Shown here: piece by piece, positions 17,224 to 25,249 of the stretch
How the letters are laid out: each line of letters begins with the position of its first letter
Numbering within the stretch: position 1 is the first letter of the stretch
Source: Chara braunii
Lineage: Eukaryota > Streptophyta > Charophyceae > Charales > Characeae
Assembly (NCBI GenBank): GCA_003427395.1
Contig: BFEA01000257.1
Location: 162,474 to 195,281 of the forward strand
Direction: 5' to 3'
Length of the DNA: 32,808 nucleotides
The notes under the pieces: model-generated
What the model was told of the DNA's origin: nothing
The model's input: only the letters and a program-made list of their open reading frames with translations
Database searches by the model: none
Translations under genes and position numbers: made by a program

Positions 17224-17234
17224 GAGAGAGAGAT
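17159..17234. repeat. (AG)n microsatellite
   Basis: About 28 AG units, a short ACAGAC interruption at 17214, then more AG. It forms the right edge of the composite module that starts at 16853. Confidence 0.97.
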
Positions 17235-17680
17235 GTCAGTGGCGTTCATGTGACGGTCTCATCGGACTGGTCCTCTTTATGTCGGGGATGGTGGACTCCT
17301 TGCAATGACCATCCGTTCTGTATGTGCAATTCTGTTTCGCCTGAGGTGCATTCCCACTTCAATAACGCTGAAGCATCGTGGAAGCAAACAGTGAAACAGT
17401 CGAGGGCTTGCGAAAGGCTGCATGCAACTATTGCATGCTAAGCCCAAATCTTGTTTTGTTTTGACTACTATAAAATGGCACACAGTGAAACAGGTTTTTC
17501 AAACTTGGTGGGGACATGGGATGCAGCTGTTTTGGAGTTTTGGTGGCTCATTATTTGTGTATGAATTGTGGGGAGTTCAAAAAAAAAAAACAGACATCCT
17601 TGGTGGCAAAACGGTTATGTATGAGGGTCTGGGCACACGGGGGCTATGTTGGAGTTCTAAAGTAATGAACTGGTCAGTGT
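17235..17680. other. Unassigned sequence
   Basis: No gene was recognised. It contains TGCATGCAACTATTGCATGC near 17417 (imperfect palindrome) and a 10-A run at 17580. Confidence 0.35.
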
Positions 17681-17681
17681 A

Positions 17682-17957
17682 GTGACCTGGTTCATGCTTT
17701 TCGAGCATGAAAACCCTCCCCAGTTGGGCCTTCCACGAAAGCACCGAGGGAAGGGTGATGACCCTCGCTCTACTACTCACCACATGCACAGAGATATAAA
17801 ATTAAATTATGGTGGTGCATTGTTCCATGTTCTAGTGGAAGATTCATTCTCATTCTGCACAATTGATAAGCATGGTACCTTGAGGGCAGTGGTTGGTGCC
17901 CCCCTCAACGTATCAGATGTCGTACAGTTGTTGATGATTAACCACAAGCGGGGTTAA
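17682..17957 (+). CDS. Unrecognised 91-codon open frame, doubtful
   Basis: It starts MTWFMLFEHENPPQLGLPRK, contains GGALFHVLVEDSFSFCTIDK and ends MINHKRG at 17955. The composition is protein-like and free of simple repeats. No family was recognised and no promoter is seen. The start overlaps two short inverted repeats (17668-17692 and CATGCTTTTCGAGCATG at 17694-17710), which suggests repeat-derived DNA. Confidence 0.25.
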   Translation: MTWFMLFEHENPPQLGLPRKHRGKGDDPRSTTHHMHRDIKLNYGGALFHVLVEDSFSFCTIDKHGTLRAVVGAPLNVSDVVQLLMINHKRG

Positions 17958-17993
17958 GGTGGACAATCACTTACAGTGTAATCAGTCAGGGGA

Positions 17994-18080
17994 TTCTGCA
18001 GACTGATGAGGATTCAGCCTCCAGACTGATGAGGATTCAGCCTCCTGATAAGTCCGTGAAACTCCGATGAAACCGTTTGT
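17994..18080 (+). ncRNA. Second hammerhead-like copy, with tandem CTGATGAG units
   Basis: CAGACTGATGAGGATTCAGC occurs twice (17999 and 18022). The second passes into CCTC-CTGATAA (18045-18051), stem II-like GTCCG/CCGAT (18052-18068, loop TGAAACT, one C.C mismatch, one G.T), GAAA (18069-18072) and CCGTTTG (18073-18079). The last can pair with CAGACTG (18022-18028) as stem III apart from one mismatch. Stem I would be GAGG/CCTC. Deviations: the triplet position reads GAT instead of NTH and the core is CTGATAA. It aligns over its length with 16967-17021, so it is a diverged member of the same repeat, not expected to cleave. Confidence 0.42.
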
Positions 18081-18345
18081 TGTCCTCTTCTCCCTCTCTG
18101 CCTGCGGTTAACCGGACAGTTCTGTTTGACAGTATATATTCATATATGTGTCGAGCACACAGGCTCTGGTCACACTGCATGCAGTTTATTACAATTTGCC
18201 ATGTGTGGGGCCGTCAGCGCCTGTCTGTGTATGGGGACTGTCTGTGTATGCGTATGAGACCTGTTTTTGTGTGTGTGTGGGACCTGTCTGTGTATGAACC
18301 TGTCTGTGTATGGGACTGTACACACCCTGTGACCCTTTTGGGTCC
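18081..18345. repeat. TGTCTGTGTATG minisatellite in unassigned DNA
   Basis: Between about 18218 and 18320 the word CTGTCTGTGTATG recurs about four times with variable spacers. The rest of the stretch has no recognised feature. Confidence 0.7.
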
Positions 18346-18355
18346 TTACACGGAT

Positions 18356-18405
18356 GGGCCACCCGGGCAAGCAACGTGGCCCGGGTGGCCCGCCTGGTAG
18401 TCTAG
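18356..18405 (+). mobile_element. Candidate Helitron 3' end (hairpin plus CTAG)
   Basis: GGGCCACCCGGGC (18356-18368) and GCCCGGGTGGCCC (18379-18391) form a perfect 13-bp GC-rich hairpin with a 10-nt loop. Exactly 10 nt later stands CTAG (18402-18405). A subterminal hairpin about 10-12 nt before CTRR is the hallmark of Helitron 3' ends. Against it: the base after CTAG is C, while Helitrons normally insert between A and T, and no 5' TC end or Rep/helicase was found. Confidence 0.38.
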
Positions 18406-18479
18406 CCTCACACCTATAAACATGACATTAAAAAAAATAAAATACATTCGCTGTTTGTGACACAGTCAAACAGCCTACC

Positions 18480-18631
18480 ACTACACTCCTTCGGTTGACC
18501 ATGTGCTATGGATAGTGAACACAACAACAAAATCGTAAGTTATGCCGCTGAAATGTTGGCTCCCAAACTCGTTCCCACCTTCGTGGCTGCCAAGCATGGT
18601 GTGGGTGATGAACATGGTATACATGGGGGGG
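18480..18631. other. Unassigned sequence before the hairpin array
   Basis: No gene or repeat was recognised apart from poly(G) starting near 18625. Confidence 0.35.
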
Positions 18632-19265
18632 AGGGGGTGTTCCCCCACACCTAAACATAACAAGAAAAGGCCAGTTTTATACCCTGGGGCTCGACATAGA
18701 TAAGGGGTGCCTGACACTCGACATCAATAAAGGGANGAGGGGGGGCGGCCCCCCCTCCCCCACACTTAAACATAACTCGACAAAACGCAAGTTTTATGTT
18801 CCCGAATCTATAAAGGAAAAACAAATGTCCCCTAATCTATACATGGGGGGGGAGGGGGGGATGGGAAGGGGGGGCTGCCCCCCCTTCCCCACACTTAAAC
18901 ATAACTTGAGAAAAGGCCAGTTTTATACCCTGGGGTTAGACATAGATAAGGGGTGCGGAAAATTCAGCAACACTTTATACCCTGACACTTGACATCGATA
19001 AAGGGAAAACAAATGGGGTGTCCACAAAAAACCGAGTTTTGGAACGAGCCCACCCTTCCCCTCACCGGAGACGGGAACGCTCCCTGCCCCGCAATTGTGC
19101 ATGGCACCGCTGTGGCGTTTCGCAAGACTACAACCGCACCCCCTCCCTCCCGCACTTCGACATGGGGGGGGAGGGGGTGTGGGGGAGGGGGTGTGGGGGA
19201 GGGGGGCCGGAGCCCCCCTGCCCCCACACTTAAACATGACTTAAGAAAAGGCAGGTTTTATACCC
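18632..19265. repeat. Four units with G-run/C-run hairpin plus CACACTTAAACATAAC
   Basis: Each unit begins with a G-run/C-run hairpin: 18633-18646 (G5/C5), 18737-18757 (GAGGGGGGG/CCCCCCCTC), 18863-18889 (GGGAAGGGGGGG/CCCCCCCTTCCC) and 19201-19218 (GGGGGGC/GCCCCCC). A conserved CCCCACACTTAAACATAAC and AAAAGGCCAGTTTTATACCC follow. The arms differ between units yet stay complementary. Several G-tracts could also form quadruplexes. No coding capacity is supported. Confidence 0.85.
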
Positions 19266-20110
19266 AAAACCACAGCCCGGCCTGCCTTAGGGAACTTGGG
19301 GGTATCGCATATCGCTGCCACCCATAGCGTTTCTTAGGCCGAGCCTCTCCATCAACAAAGGAAAGCCCCTTGCCCTGGCTGCGCCACCACGCTTGGCGTG
19401 GTCTAACAGTCAGGTGATCTGCAGTATCCTCTCAACCTGCAATGCCATCTGTGGGGAGGAAGACACCCATGGCTCAGTAGGACAGAGGACAGGCCCAGCA
19501 ATCATCCCCATGGCTAAACCCTTTACTCCCCCCCAAATTCAGGCGTCATTCCTACTCCTGCAAGTGAAAGAACAGGAGAGTTACAACATACAACATCCCT
19601 TAATATGCCAGGAAAGGGGACCAAGCTTCCCGTAGTATTGCGTCATCTCAGTCTAGGGGTACAGAGGGCCAGGAAAGACAGGGGCAATATGTCCCTTCTT
19701 GCCTTGGTTCCCCGATCTCCAATACATTTCAAATACATACTAGGGGTGGGAACAGGGTAGCATGGCAGCAAAAACGTCCAGCAATGGAAAGGCAACAGTG
19801 GGGGTGTTGGCGGAGTTTCTCATGGGGCAGCAGAGATAGAAGGGGGCGGCCTATCCTTAGGCGACCGCCCCCCCTCCCCCCTCGGGCCCCTCCTGCTGCA
19901 GGGACTACGATCCCAGCCGGAGGCGCAGTAGACATTGCAGCAGCTATGGCTGTTGATAACAGCGACAAAAGGGATTCGCCTAAAAGGACGAGGCCTCAGG
20001 CATTCGGAGAAGACGGCCTCAAAGCTCCCACAGTGGCAAGGCCTAATGCTGGGGGGGGGGCAATAACGGGCCCCTGTGTAGCAATGCTGATCCTCTTCAA
20101 GAATGCCAAC
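19266..20110 (+). pseudogene. ORF1-like scraps related to the 8.7-kb family
   Basis: 19506-19531 encodes PMAKPFTPP, matching PMVKPFTPYAGF at about 8746. A following stretch GVIPTPASERTGELQ (19543 on) resembles GFIPTPEGERPGGL at 20783. Open pieces before it (19393-19635, QVICSILSTCNAICGEED) and after it (AVDIAAAMAVDNSDKRDS, 19926 on) are disordered. No RRM or zinc knuckle is visible. Membership in a LINE ORF1 family is inferred only from the repeat shared with 8.7 kb. Confidence 0.35.
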
Positions 20111-20117
20111 TAGGGTT

Positions 20118-20150
20118 CATTCCTACTGGAAAACGGGTCCAGCGTCCCAT
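20118..20150 (-). repeat. LINE-tail hairpin copy (GGGTCCAGCGTCCC family)
   Basis: It contains CTGGAAAACGGGTCCAG followed by CGTCCCATATACA, as at 30084-30106 and 28997-29030. The stem is CTGGA/TCCAG with loop AAACGGG. Confidence 0.7.
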
Positions 20151-20756
20151 ATACAGATTGTAGTCAGAAAGCAATATAGAGGGCTCCTGCCAGCATTGAT
20201 TACCCTGAGTTCCAGGGGATTGACTGAGCAGGTTGTTGAGAACGCTGGAAAAATAGCCACTGAGCCGGACATTTTTTGAAGTTTATCTCTTCACCCTCCA
20301 ACAAAAGGCGCCAGATAGGCAGTTACGAGCTAATACTTATTCAAATGCCACTGCTCCCTCCAACTGTCCTAGATGATCCATCCCCTAACCACTGTATTCC
20401 CACTAAGCCGTTCCTACGAACTATCTTCTGTCGCAGAATACACAGGCAATAACTGATACTCCAAGAAATCATCCATCCATCCCATACCACGGCATTCCCA
20501 CTAAGCAATTTGATGGGGGGGGGAAGAAGTCGGGAAAATTCGCAGGGGGCTTCAACGGGATAGTTGTATCAATGTTGGTCCAGTTATGGAATATCAGTCG
20601 GAAGTCTCTTACCATTTCCATCCTCCCTTGGCCCTCCCCGGATTCCTGTTGTGTCCCTTTCCATTCCACCTCCCCACCAATAGATGGAGTCTCTCCCAAG
20701 GTGGTAGTGGTGTCTGCTCTTATCAGCACCACTATCACCGGTAGGAGTGTTTCAAA
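20151..20756. other. Unassigned sequence
   Basis: No gene was recognised. A short duplication is seen: TCCCACTAAGC at 20398 and 20488, each preceded by CATCC(C)-rich sequence. Confidence 0.35.
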
Positions 20757-20860
20757 AAAAAAAAAAAGAAAAAAAAAAAGGGGTTCATTCCTACTCCTGA
20801 AGGTGAGCGACCAGGGGGGTTACACCATCCCTTATATGTGGCATACTGCGCAGCCACACG
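20754..20860 (+). repeat. A-run followed by GGTTCATTCCTACT repeat
   Basis: Thirteen to fourteen A at 20755-20768 plus a second A-run end just before GGGGTTCATTCCTACTCCTG. This sequence is also found near 19543 and, in part, at 8771 and 20104. It links the ORF1-like scraps to a poly(A)-associated dispersed family. Confidence 0.5.
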
Positions 20861-21100
20861 GGCCTGTAGGACCCGACCAGACGGAAAATAAGGGCCCTCC
20901 AGGGCCTATGTCGTTTCAGCCTAAAAGCCTGAAAACGAGGGCCATTTTCAGGCCCTCATAAGGTCGACTTGGCCTGAAACTCAGGCGCCAGACCAGGGTT
21001 TAGCGCAGGCCACTTTTGGGCCTGTTTCAAGACAACCTTTGTTTGAACTTCAACGCCAGGGTCTGGCAAGTTTCGGCATTGGCAAGAGCAGCCTCACGGA

Positions 21101-21138
21101 CGGGCCAGTACGGGCCAACACTATATAGTACTGGCCCG
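21101..21138 (+). promoter_or_regulatory. TATA box in the loop of an 11-bp perfect inverted repeat
   Basis: CGGGCCAGTAC (21101-21111) and GTACTGGCCCG (21128-21138) are perfect complements; the loop holds CTATATA (21121-21127). Downstream is a leader-like region with CAG-rich and TAG-repeat sequence, leading towards the ORF1 remnant at 22073 and ORF2 at 22.5 kb. It may be the promoter of that LINE or of a separate element. Confidence 0.5.
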
Positions 21139-21693
21139 CCCTGCAGGCTCCAGGTAGTTACGGGGACTTCCCAGGCAGTTCACGGGCACTTCACGTGCAG
21201 GAGGCAGGAGGCAGTCTTCAGGATTCGGCAGCAGCACTCTGAGGACTCTGGAGGAGCGCTGCAGTAGTAGTAGTAGCATTAGGAGTAGTCTTCAGTGTTG
21301 GGCGCTATTAGGAGCTAGAGTAGCGTTGGAGAGAAAGAGACAGAGAGTTGGCGGAGGCCAGGGAGACTTACCTGTGGCGCCATAGCTCCAGCCTCGTCTT
21401 CGATGTACCTGCAACCAGGCGCCACCTTTACAGGTTAGTACCGGACTGAGAGAGAGAGAGAGTTCTTCTTCTTCCTCTTCTAAGTCCACCATCTCTCCCT
21501 CACCCTCTCACTACCTGACTTCTCGGTATCTACAGACTACGAGAGAGAGAGAGAGAGATTGGTGACTTTGGGACTTGACGACATTTGGATTCAGACTCGA
21601 CATTGGGATTGAGACATTGGACGAGGGATTATTTGGGACCTGTACCGAAGACTTGGTGTTGACGACATTCCCATTTTCCCCTCCTTTTCGTCT
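21139..21693. other. Leader-like unassigned sequence
   Basis: No convincing gene. There are two GA runs (21448-21461, 21541-21558) and a (TAG)4 at 21266. Probable 5' region of the element carrying the frames at 22.07-23.3 kb, by position only. Confidence 0.35.
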
Positions 21694-22027
21694 GTGTATT
21701 GTCTGGACCTGGCGCCTTCTTCCTGCGTGTAGCGCTAGGCCCTTCACACCTTGCGATGATGATGATGTATGTTTGGTCTGCATTGCGACATTGATTGGTC
21801 GGATCGTTGGTATATTAGCCTTCCGCTGCGCTATCTCGTACCTGTCTCTTATACACATCTAGATGTGTATAAGAGACAGGTGTATTGTCTGGACCTGGCG
21901 CCTTCTTCCTGCGTGTAGCGCTAGGCCCTTCACACCTTGCGATGATGATGATGTATGTTTGGTCTGCATTGCGACATTGATTGGTCGGATCGTTGGTATA
22001 TTAGCCTTCCGCTGCGCTATCTCGTAC
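21694..22027. repeat. Identical 148-bp duplication flanking adapter sequence
   Basis: 21694-21841 and 21880-22027 are identical at every base compared, start GTGTATTGTCTGGACC and end GCTATCTCGTAC. They flank the 38-bp adapter. A duplication of about one read length around an adapter is an assembly artefact; the real genome probably has one copy. Confidence 0.95.
21842..21879. other. Double Tn5 mosaic end (Nextera junction adapter), artefact
   Basis: CTGTCTCTTATACACATCT (21842-21860) is directly followed by its reverse complement AGATGTGTATAAGAGACAG (21861-21879). This is the Tn5 mosaic end used in Nextera libraries; in head-to-head form it is the mate-pair junction adapter. Frames crossing it start with MCIRDR or end in SLIHI, peptides known as adapter-derived contamination. 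It is not a biological palindrome. Confidence 0.98.
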
Positions 22028-22072
22028 TATGTGAGAGAGGTCGGTTCTTGTTCTGGTCTGCACCGTTAAGGT

Positions 22073-22585
22073 ATGCGACATTATGACTCCGACGGTACCC
22101 TTCTGGACCTAGGCTCACGCCTAGTGTGGGGGAGATTCGCGGTCAGACCCATCCCCAATCACCCGTTGATCAACTTCAACAAGATACTAGGTGCATCCAG
22201 GAAAATTTACCCGGTGAATGCTCTGTGCCTAGACTCTTCACCCATCCCAGGTGTCGACCCACAGGCTGCAGGGGAAGGGTTCTACTCAGCACCCATCAGT
22301 TGCTTCAAGGTGAGCAGTGATGAGCGCCAGATCCCAGTATTGGGTGCTGGCATAAGAGGGGAAATCATAACAGAAATTAATGAAATACTTAAGGGGGAGA
22401 AGAAGATGTTTTCCCGTCCCTTTGCAGAGGCCCTCAAGGCTCCATGGGACCCGGTTGTGTTGCAGCCAACTATTACTTTACAAGGGGACATCAAATGCAG
22501 ATGGGCTCTAGAGTGTGAGTCTCATCTTGGAACGTCAGAGGACTCATTGACGGGAATGGTAAGCACAGGCATGTTACGGTGTTAG
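22073..22585 (+). pseudogene. Possible LINE ORF1 C-terminal part, upstream of ORF2
   Basis: A 170-codon open frame starts MRHYDSDGTLLDLGSRLVWG and carries GRFAVRPIPNHPLINFNKIL and FKVSSDERQIPVLGAGIRGE. It overlaps the ORF2 start at about 22500 by some 85 nt, as ORF1 and ORF2 do in the minus-strand LINE at 1.87 kb. No RRM or zinc knuckle can be pointed out. The assignment rests on location. It is one of the longer non-repetitive open frames here. Confidence 0.45.
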
Positions 22586-23313
22586 ACTCAAGCCTGCATT
22601 CATCAATCGAAGTCTCAGGTTGTCTTACTTCAGGAAACCAAGTTAAATGTTGAATGGATACCAGGGGGGGAGAGGGAGCGATACTGGGAGGGTGGTGTAC
22701 AGACCCTCATGTCTGGTCCCCAGCAATGGGAACCAGGGGTGCGGGGTAGGGATACTCATCCACTGTTCGCTGTGTAAGTCTGTTTCAGACATAGAAACAG
22801 ACTCAGAAGGTCGTTGGGCCATGGTTTCCATTACCGTGGGCGCCCAAACATGGTGCATACTCTCAGTATATGCACCATCTCATCACAGTAATAAAATCAG
22901 TTCTTCCCAATCTCTTCAAACTCTCATCCCCATAATTTACCGAGTACTTGTTGGTAGGGGGTGACTGGAACACGGTAATAAATGAAACGCCGAACTCTTA
23001 CTCTCCATTGTCACATCCAGCGGAATCACTTGCCATTAATGAACTAATGATGGAAAACGGTTTGTTTGACCCCTTCCAGAAACATCACCCAACTGAGAGA
23101 ATGTATTCTTGGGTTTCATCCGCTTCTCATTCTCCAATGGCAGTTGCACGACGCAGGCTAAAAGTCATGATCTTGGTAAGTGATAAAGTCCTTCCGCTTG
23201 TATCTAATGCTGAAATAACCTTAGACTCCTTATCTGATCACAAACTAGTCTCTCTGATAATTACAATGGGAGATAGAATTGAGAAGGCACCTTCAAACTC
23301 AATATGCAGCTAA
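22500..23313 (+). pseudogene. LINE ORF2 endonuclease domain, three frameshifts
   Basis: The full series of APE-type endonuclease motifs is readable in order. VSSWNVRGL (22522-22545). VVLLQETKL (QETK at 22631-22642, shifted frame). GVGILI, then GRWAMVSI and ILSVYAPS (about 22741-22890, third frame). GGDWNTVIN (GDWN at 22960-22971). SLSDHKLV (SDH at 23233-23241, fourth segment). These supply the catalytic Asn, Glu, Asp-Asn and Asp-His of LINE nucleases. A stop after the first ATG (MGSRV then TGA) and the shifts make it inactive. The order and spacing are normal for an L1-like ORF2 nuclease of about 230 residues. Confidence 0.88.
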
Positions 23314-23560
23314 TGGAAGACCCTTAGCTAACATGGTACACTGGGTACACTCCTTATGGGAAGAGTGGTGCTGCTCATCCAGCTCATACCCAGAGTCCCA
23401 GACTCAGGCGACTGGCTAGATAAGGGTCTGCACTTTATGTCTGCCCTACTTCAGACCATATCAAGAGTCAACTTGGTCTGTTAATAGAAATATATGACAA
23501 AATAAAACTTAAAAGAAATATTGACATGACCGAAAGTAAGATGGGATTTTATTCTTTTTC
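23314..23560 (+). pseudogene. LINE ORF2 linker after the endonuclease
   Basis: GTFKLNMQLMEDP (from about 23287, shifted frame) matches the YKLNVSLLKDP linker of the minus-strand LINE at 0.7 kb. Fragments such as LLLEIYDKIKLKRNI follow. Coding similarity stops near 23560, where an unrelated ~1-kb segment begins. Confidence 0.55.
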
Positions 23561-24560
23561 AGATAATTAAAGGGCTCTGCAATCAGACTCGTCTTCTTCC
23601 TACTCAGCATGCATGAAAACAGATAGCAATCACACTGGCGACGAGCGCCCACACAAAGCTGAGAGATATTGTGGCCAAAAACACAGTTCAGATTCAACTT
23701 GCTTTGAATGGCTATGGCGCCTCACAACACCCTTCCACGCGGTGTAATCAGCTCTGTTCACACGCACGCTGCCCTGGATCTCCCTGGATGTCCCACACAC
23801 ACACAACTCACTGCACACTCACTCACATACACGCTGTACACTACCTCTAACCTATAGCAGCTATGGCTGTGTTCTACCTATAGCACCAACTAGCGGCTAT
23901 GGCCGCTTCGTCTCCCTCTCAGCCCACTTCTTCCTCGGGCACACGCAGACCTCATTGCACAAGTCGCTCAGGCAGTGCTTCCACACGGCTCACAATCTGA
24001 ATGAATGAATAACTGGACGCTGCCTCTTGATTTATACTTCTGTTGGTCGCTGGTCTGCTACTTTCCTTCGGGCCTAGGATGCACACAGTCCCACATGGTA
24101 CTAAGTCTTGCTGACTGGACGAAGTGCGACTGGGACTGGTACCGCTGACGAGACCTGGTAAGTCTGTCCACTTGCCCACTTGCCCACTTGCCCACTTGCA
24201 TACGGACTGCTTCTGAGACTCTCGAAGGGCCAGTCCTAGAAGACTCTAGACCTTCCTACTTGCCCTTTCGGTACTGTAGCAGCTACGACTAGGTTGACCC
24301 TTCAGACCTACAGCAGCTACGACCCGACATAAGCTACGACTCCTATCCTACAGATAAGCAGCTCGAACCCACGCCACCCTTGTATCTATAACGGCCTTAG
24401 ACAGACAACTTTAGGGGCAGTTCACAGGTTCAAACGTTGATGAGGGATCACAGGTTCAAACATTGATGGGGCAAAGTGTACTGTACACGGGTTTAGGGCA
24501 GGTCTAGGGATCGAGCCCTGGGATCTGCATGCATCTGCTACTGCAAAGGTGAAAACTGTT
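23560..24560 (-). mobile_element. ~1-kb insertion in the LINE, LTR-like on minus strand
   Basis: The LINE linker breaks off at about 23560 and the reverse transcriptase resumes at about 24565 (LNGSKRVRSYE, then QGCPLAP), with the first RT motifs missing. The segment between has no coding frame. It carries CTACGAC/AGCTACGAC repeats (24260-24350), four CACTTGCC units (24175-24198), a 27-bp duplication ACAGGTTCAAACxTTGATG (24428-24470) and, on the minus strand, a TATA-like GTATAAAT (about 24035). This would fit a solo LTR or other insertion, but no TG...CA ends or target duplication were identified. Confidence 0.35.
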
Positions 24561-24564
24561 TCAG

Positions 24565-25050
24565 CTCGAAGGAGATCTCAATGGCTCCAAGCGTGTCAGG
24601 AGTTACGAATAAATAAACAGGGTTGCCCCCTGGCCCCATCCCTTTTTTGTGATTTTCTGCTCAATATGATCAGAACCCACAATGACTATAGACTCGGAGG
24701 CCCAAGGGTCACCCCCAAATTTTGAGTTGAAAAGCATCGTCTTAGCCGATGATGTCAAGCCTCTCTAGAGGCTCTGCGTCAATGCTTGGCAATCTATGAG
24801 ACTGCATCAGAAAATGAAAATCAGTTGGAGCAAATCGACCGCTTTGACTGCGGATGACAGTAAATTGGTGGTGGATATGGGTCAGCAAATCTATGATCAG
24901 CACACCTATTCAAACCATGGACCAGGTTCAACCATGGTCAAACCATGGTTCAGCCATGGACAAACCATGGTTCAGCCATGGTCAAACCATGGTCAACGCC
25001 ACCTCGGAACATTACCTAGGTGTGCTGGCCTCCTTTGGGAAATGCAGTCA
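24565..25050 (+). pseudogene. LINE reverse transcriptase core, frameshifted
   Basis: QGCPLAPSLFCDFLLNMIRT (from 24618) is RT motif B. SIVLADDVKPL follows with the catalytic ADD at 24745-24753 (motif C; F/Y-ADD is usual, here LADD). CLAIYETAS and then KISWSKSTAL (24820-24850) match the segment after ADD in LINE RTs. HYLGVLASF (about 25010) is the next conserved block. At least two frame changes lie between B and the C-terminal blocks. The gene is dead, but its identity as non-LTR RT is firm. Confidence 0.88.
24915..24996. repeat. CCATGG minisatellite, 11-bp period, inside the RT
   Basis: CCATGG stands at 24915, 24932, 24943, 24954, 24965, 24976 and 24987, so six of them are spaced exactly 11 bp apart. 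Spacers alternate between TCAAA/ACAAA and TTCAG. It lies between WSKSTAL and HYLGV of the RT, where other LINEs have no such repeat, so it expanded after or with decay. Confidence 0.93.
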
Positions 25051-25061
25051 GGAACATGACT

Positions 25062-25180
25062 CTTTTTTTTTCCTTTTTTTTTTGGGTGGGGGGGGGGCGC
25101 GGGCGGGGAATAGAATGCTACACTCTATTCGTTGGGAGCAACACGTGCAGCTGGGAACCGGGGCCAGCGTCCCATATAGA
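25062..25180 (-). mobile_element. 5'-truncated LINE-tail copy with T-run, inserted in the RT
   Basis: T-runs at 25062-25083, then CTCTATTCGTTGGGAGCAAC, ACGTGCAGCTGGGAACC and GGGGCCAGCGTCCCATATAG. Read on the minus strand it is the GGGACGCTGG... tail family followed by poly(A). It separates the HYLGV block (25010) from the later RT C-terminal block (25259). Confidence 0.65.
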
Positions 25181-25249
25181 AATACACAAGTATTCAAGCA
25201 CCCTGAGCGGCCATTACCCGGCATCGGCTGCGAAAAACTCTGAGAACGA

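Noticed and set aside
17389-17400. GTGAAACAGTC as another hammerhead copy
   Set aside because: No CTGANGA box or stem II is found upstream within 60 bp.
21511-22069. Frames with MCIRDR or SLIHI near the adapter
   Set aside because: Peptides are translations of the Tn5 mosaic end, not genes.
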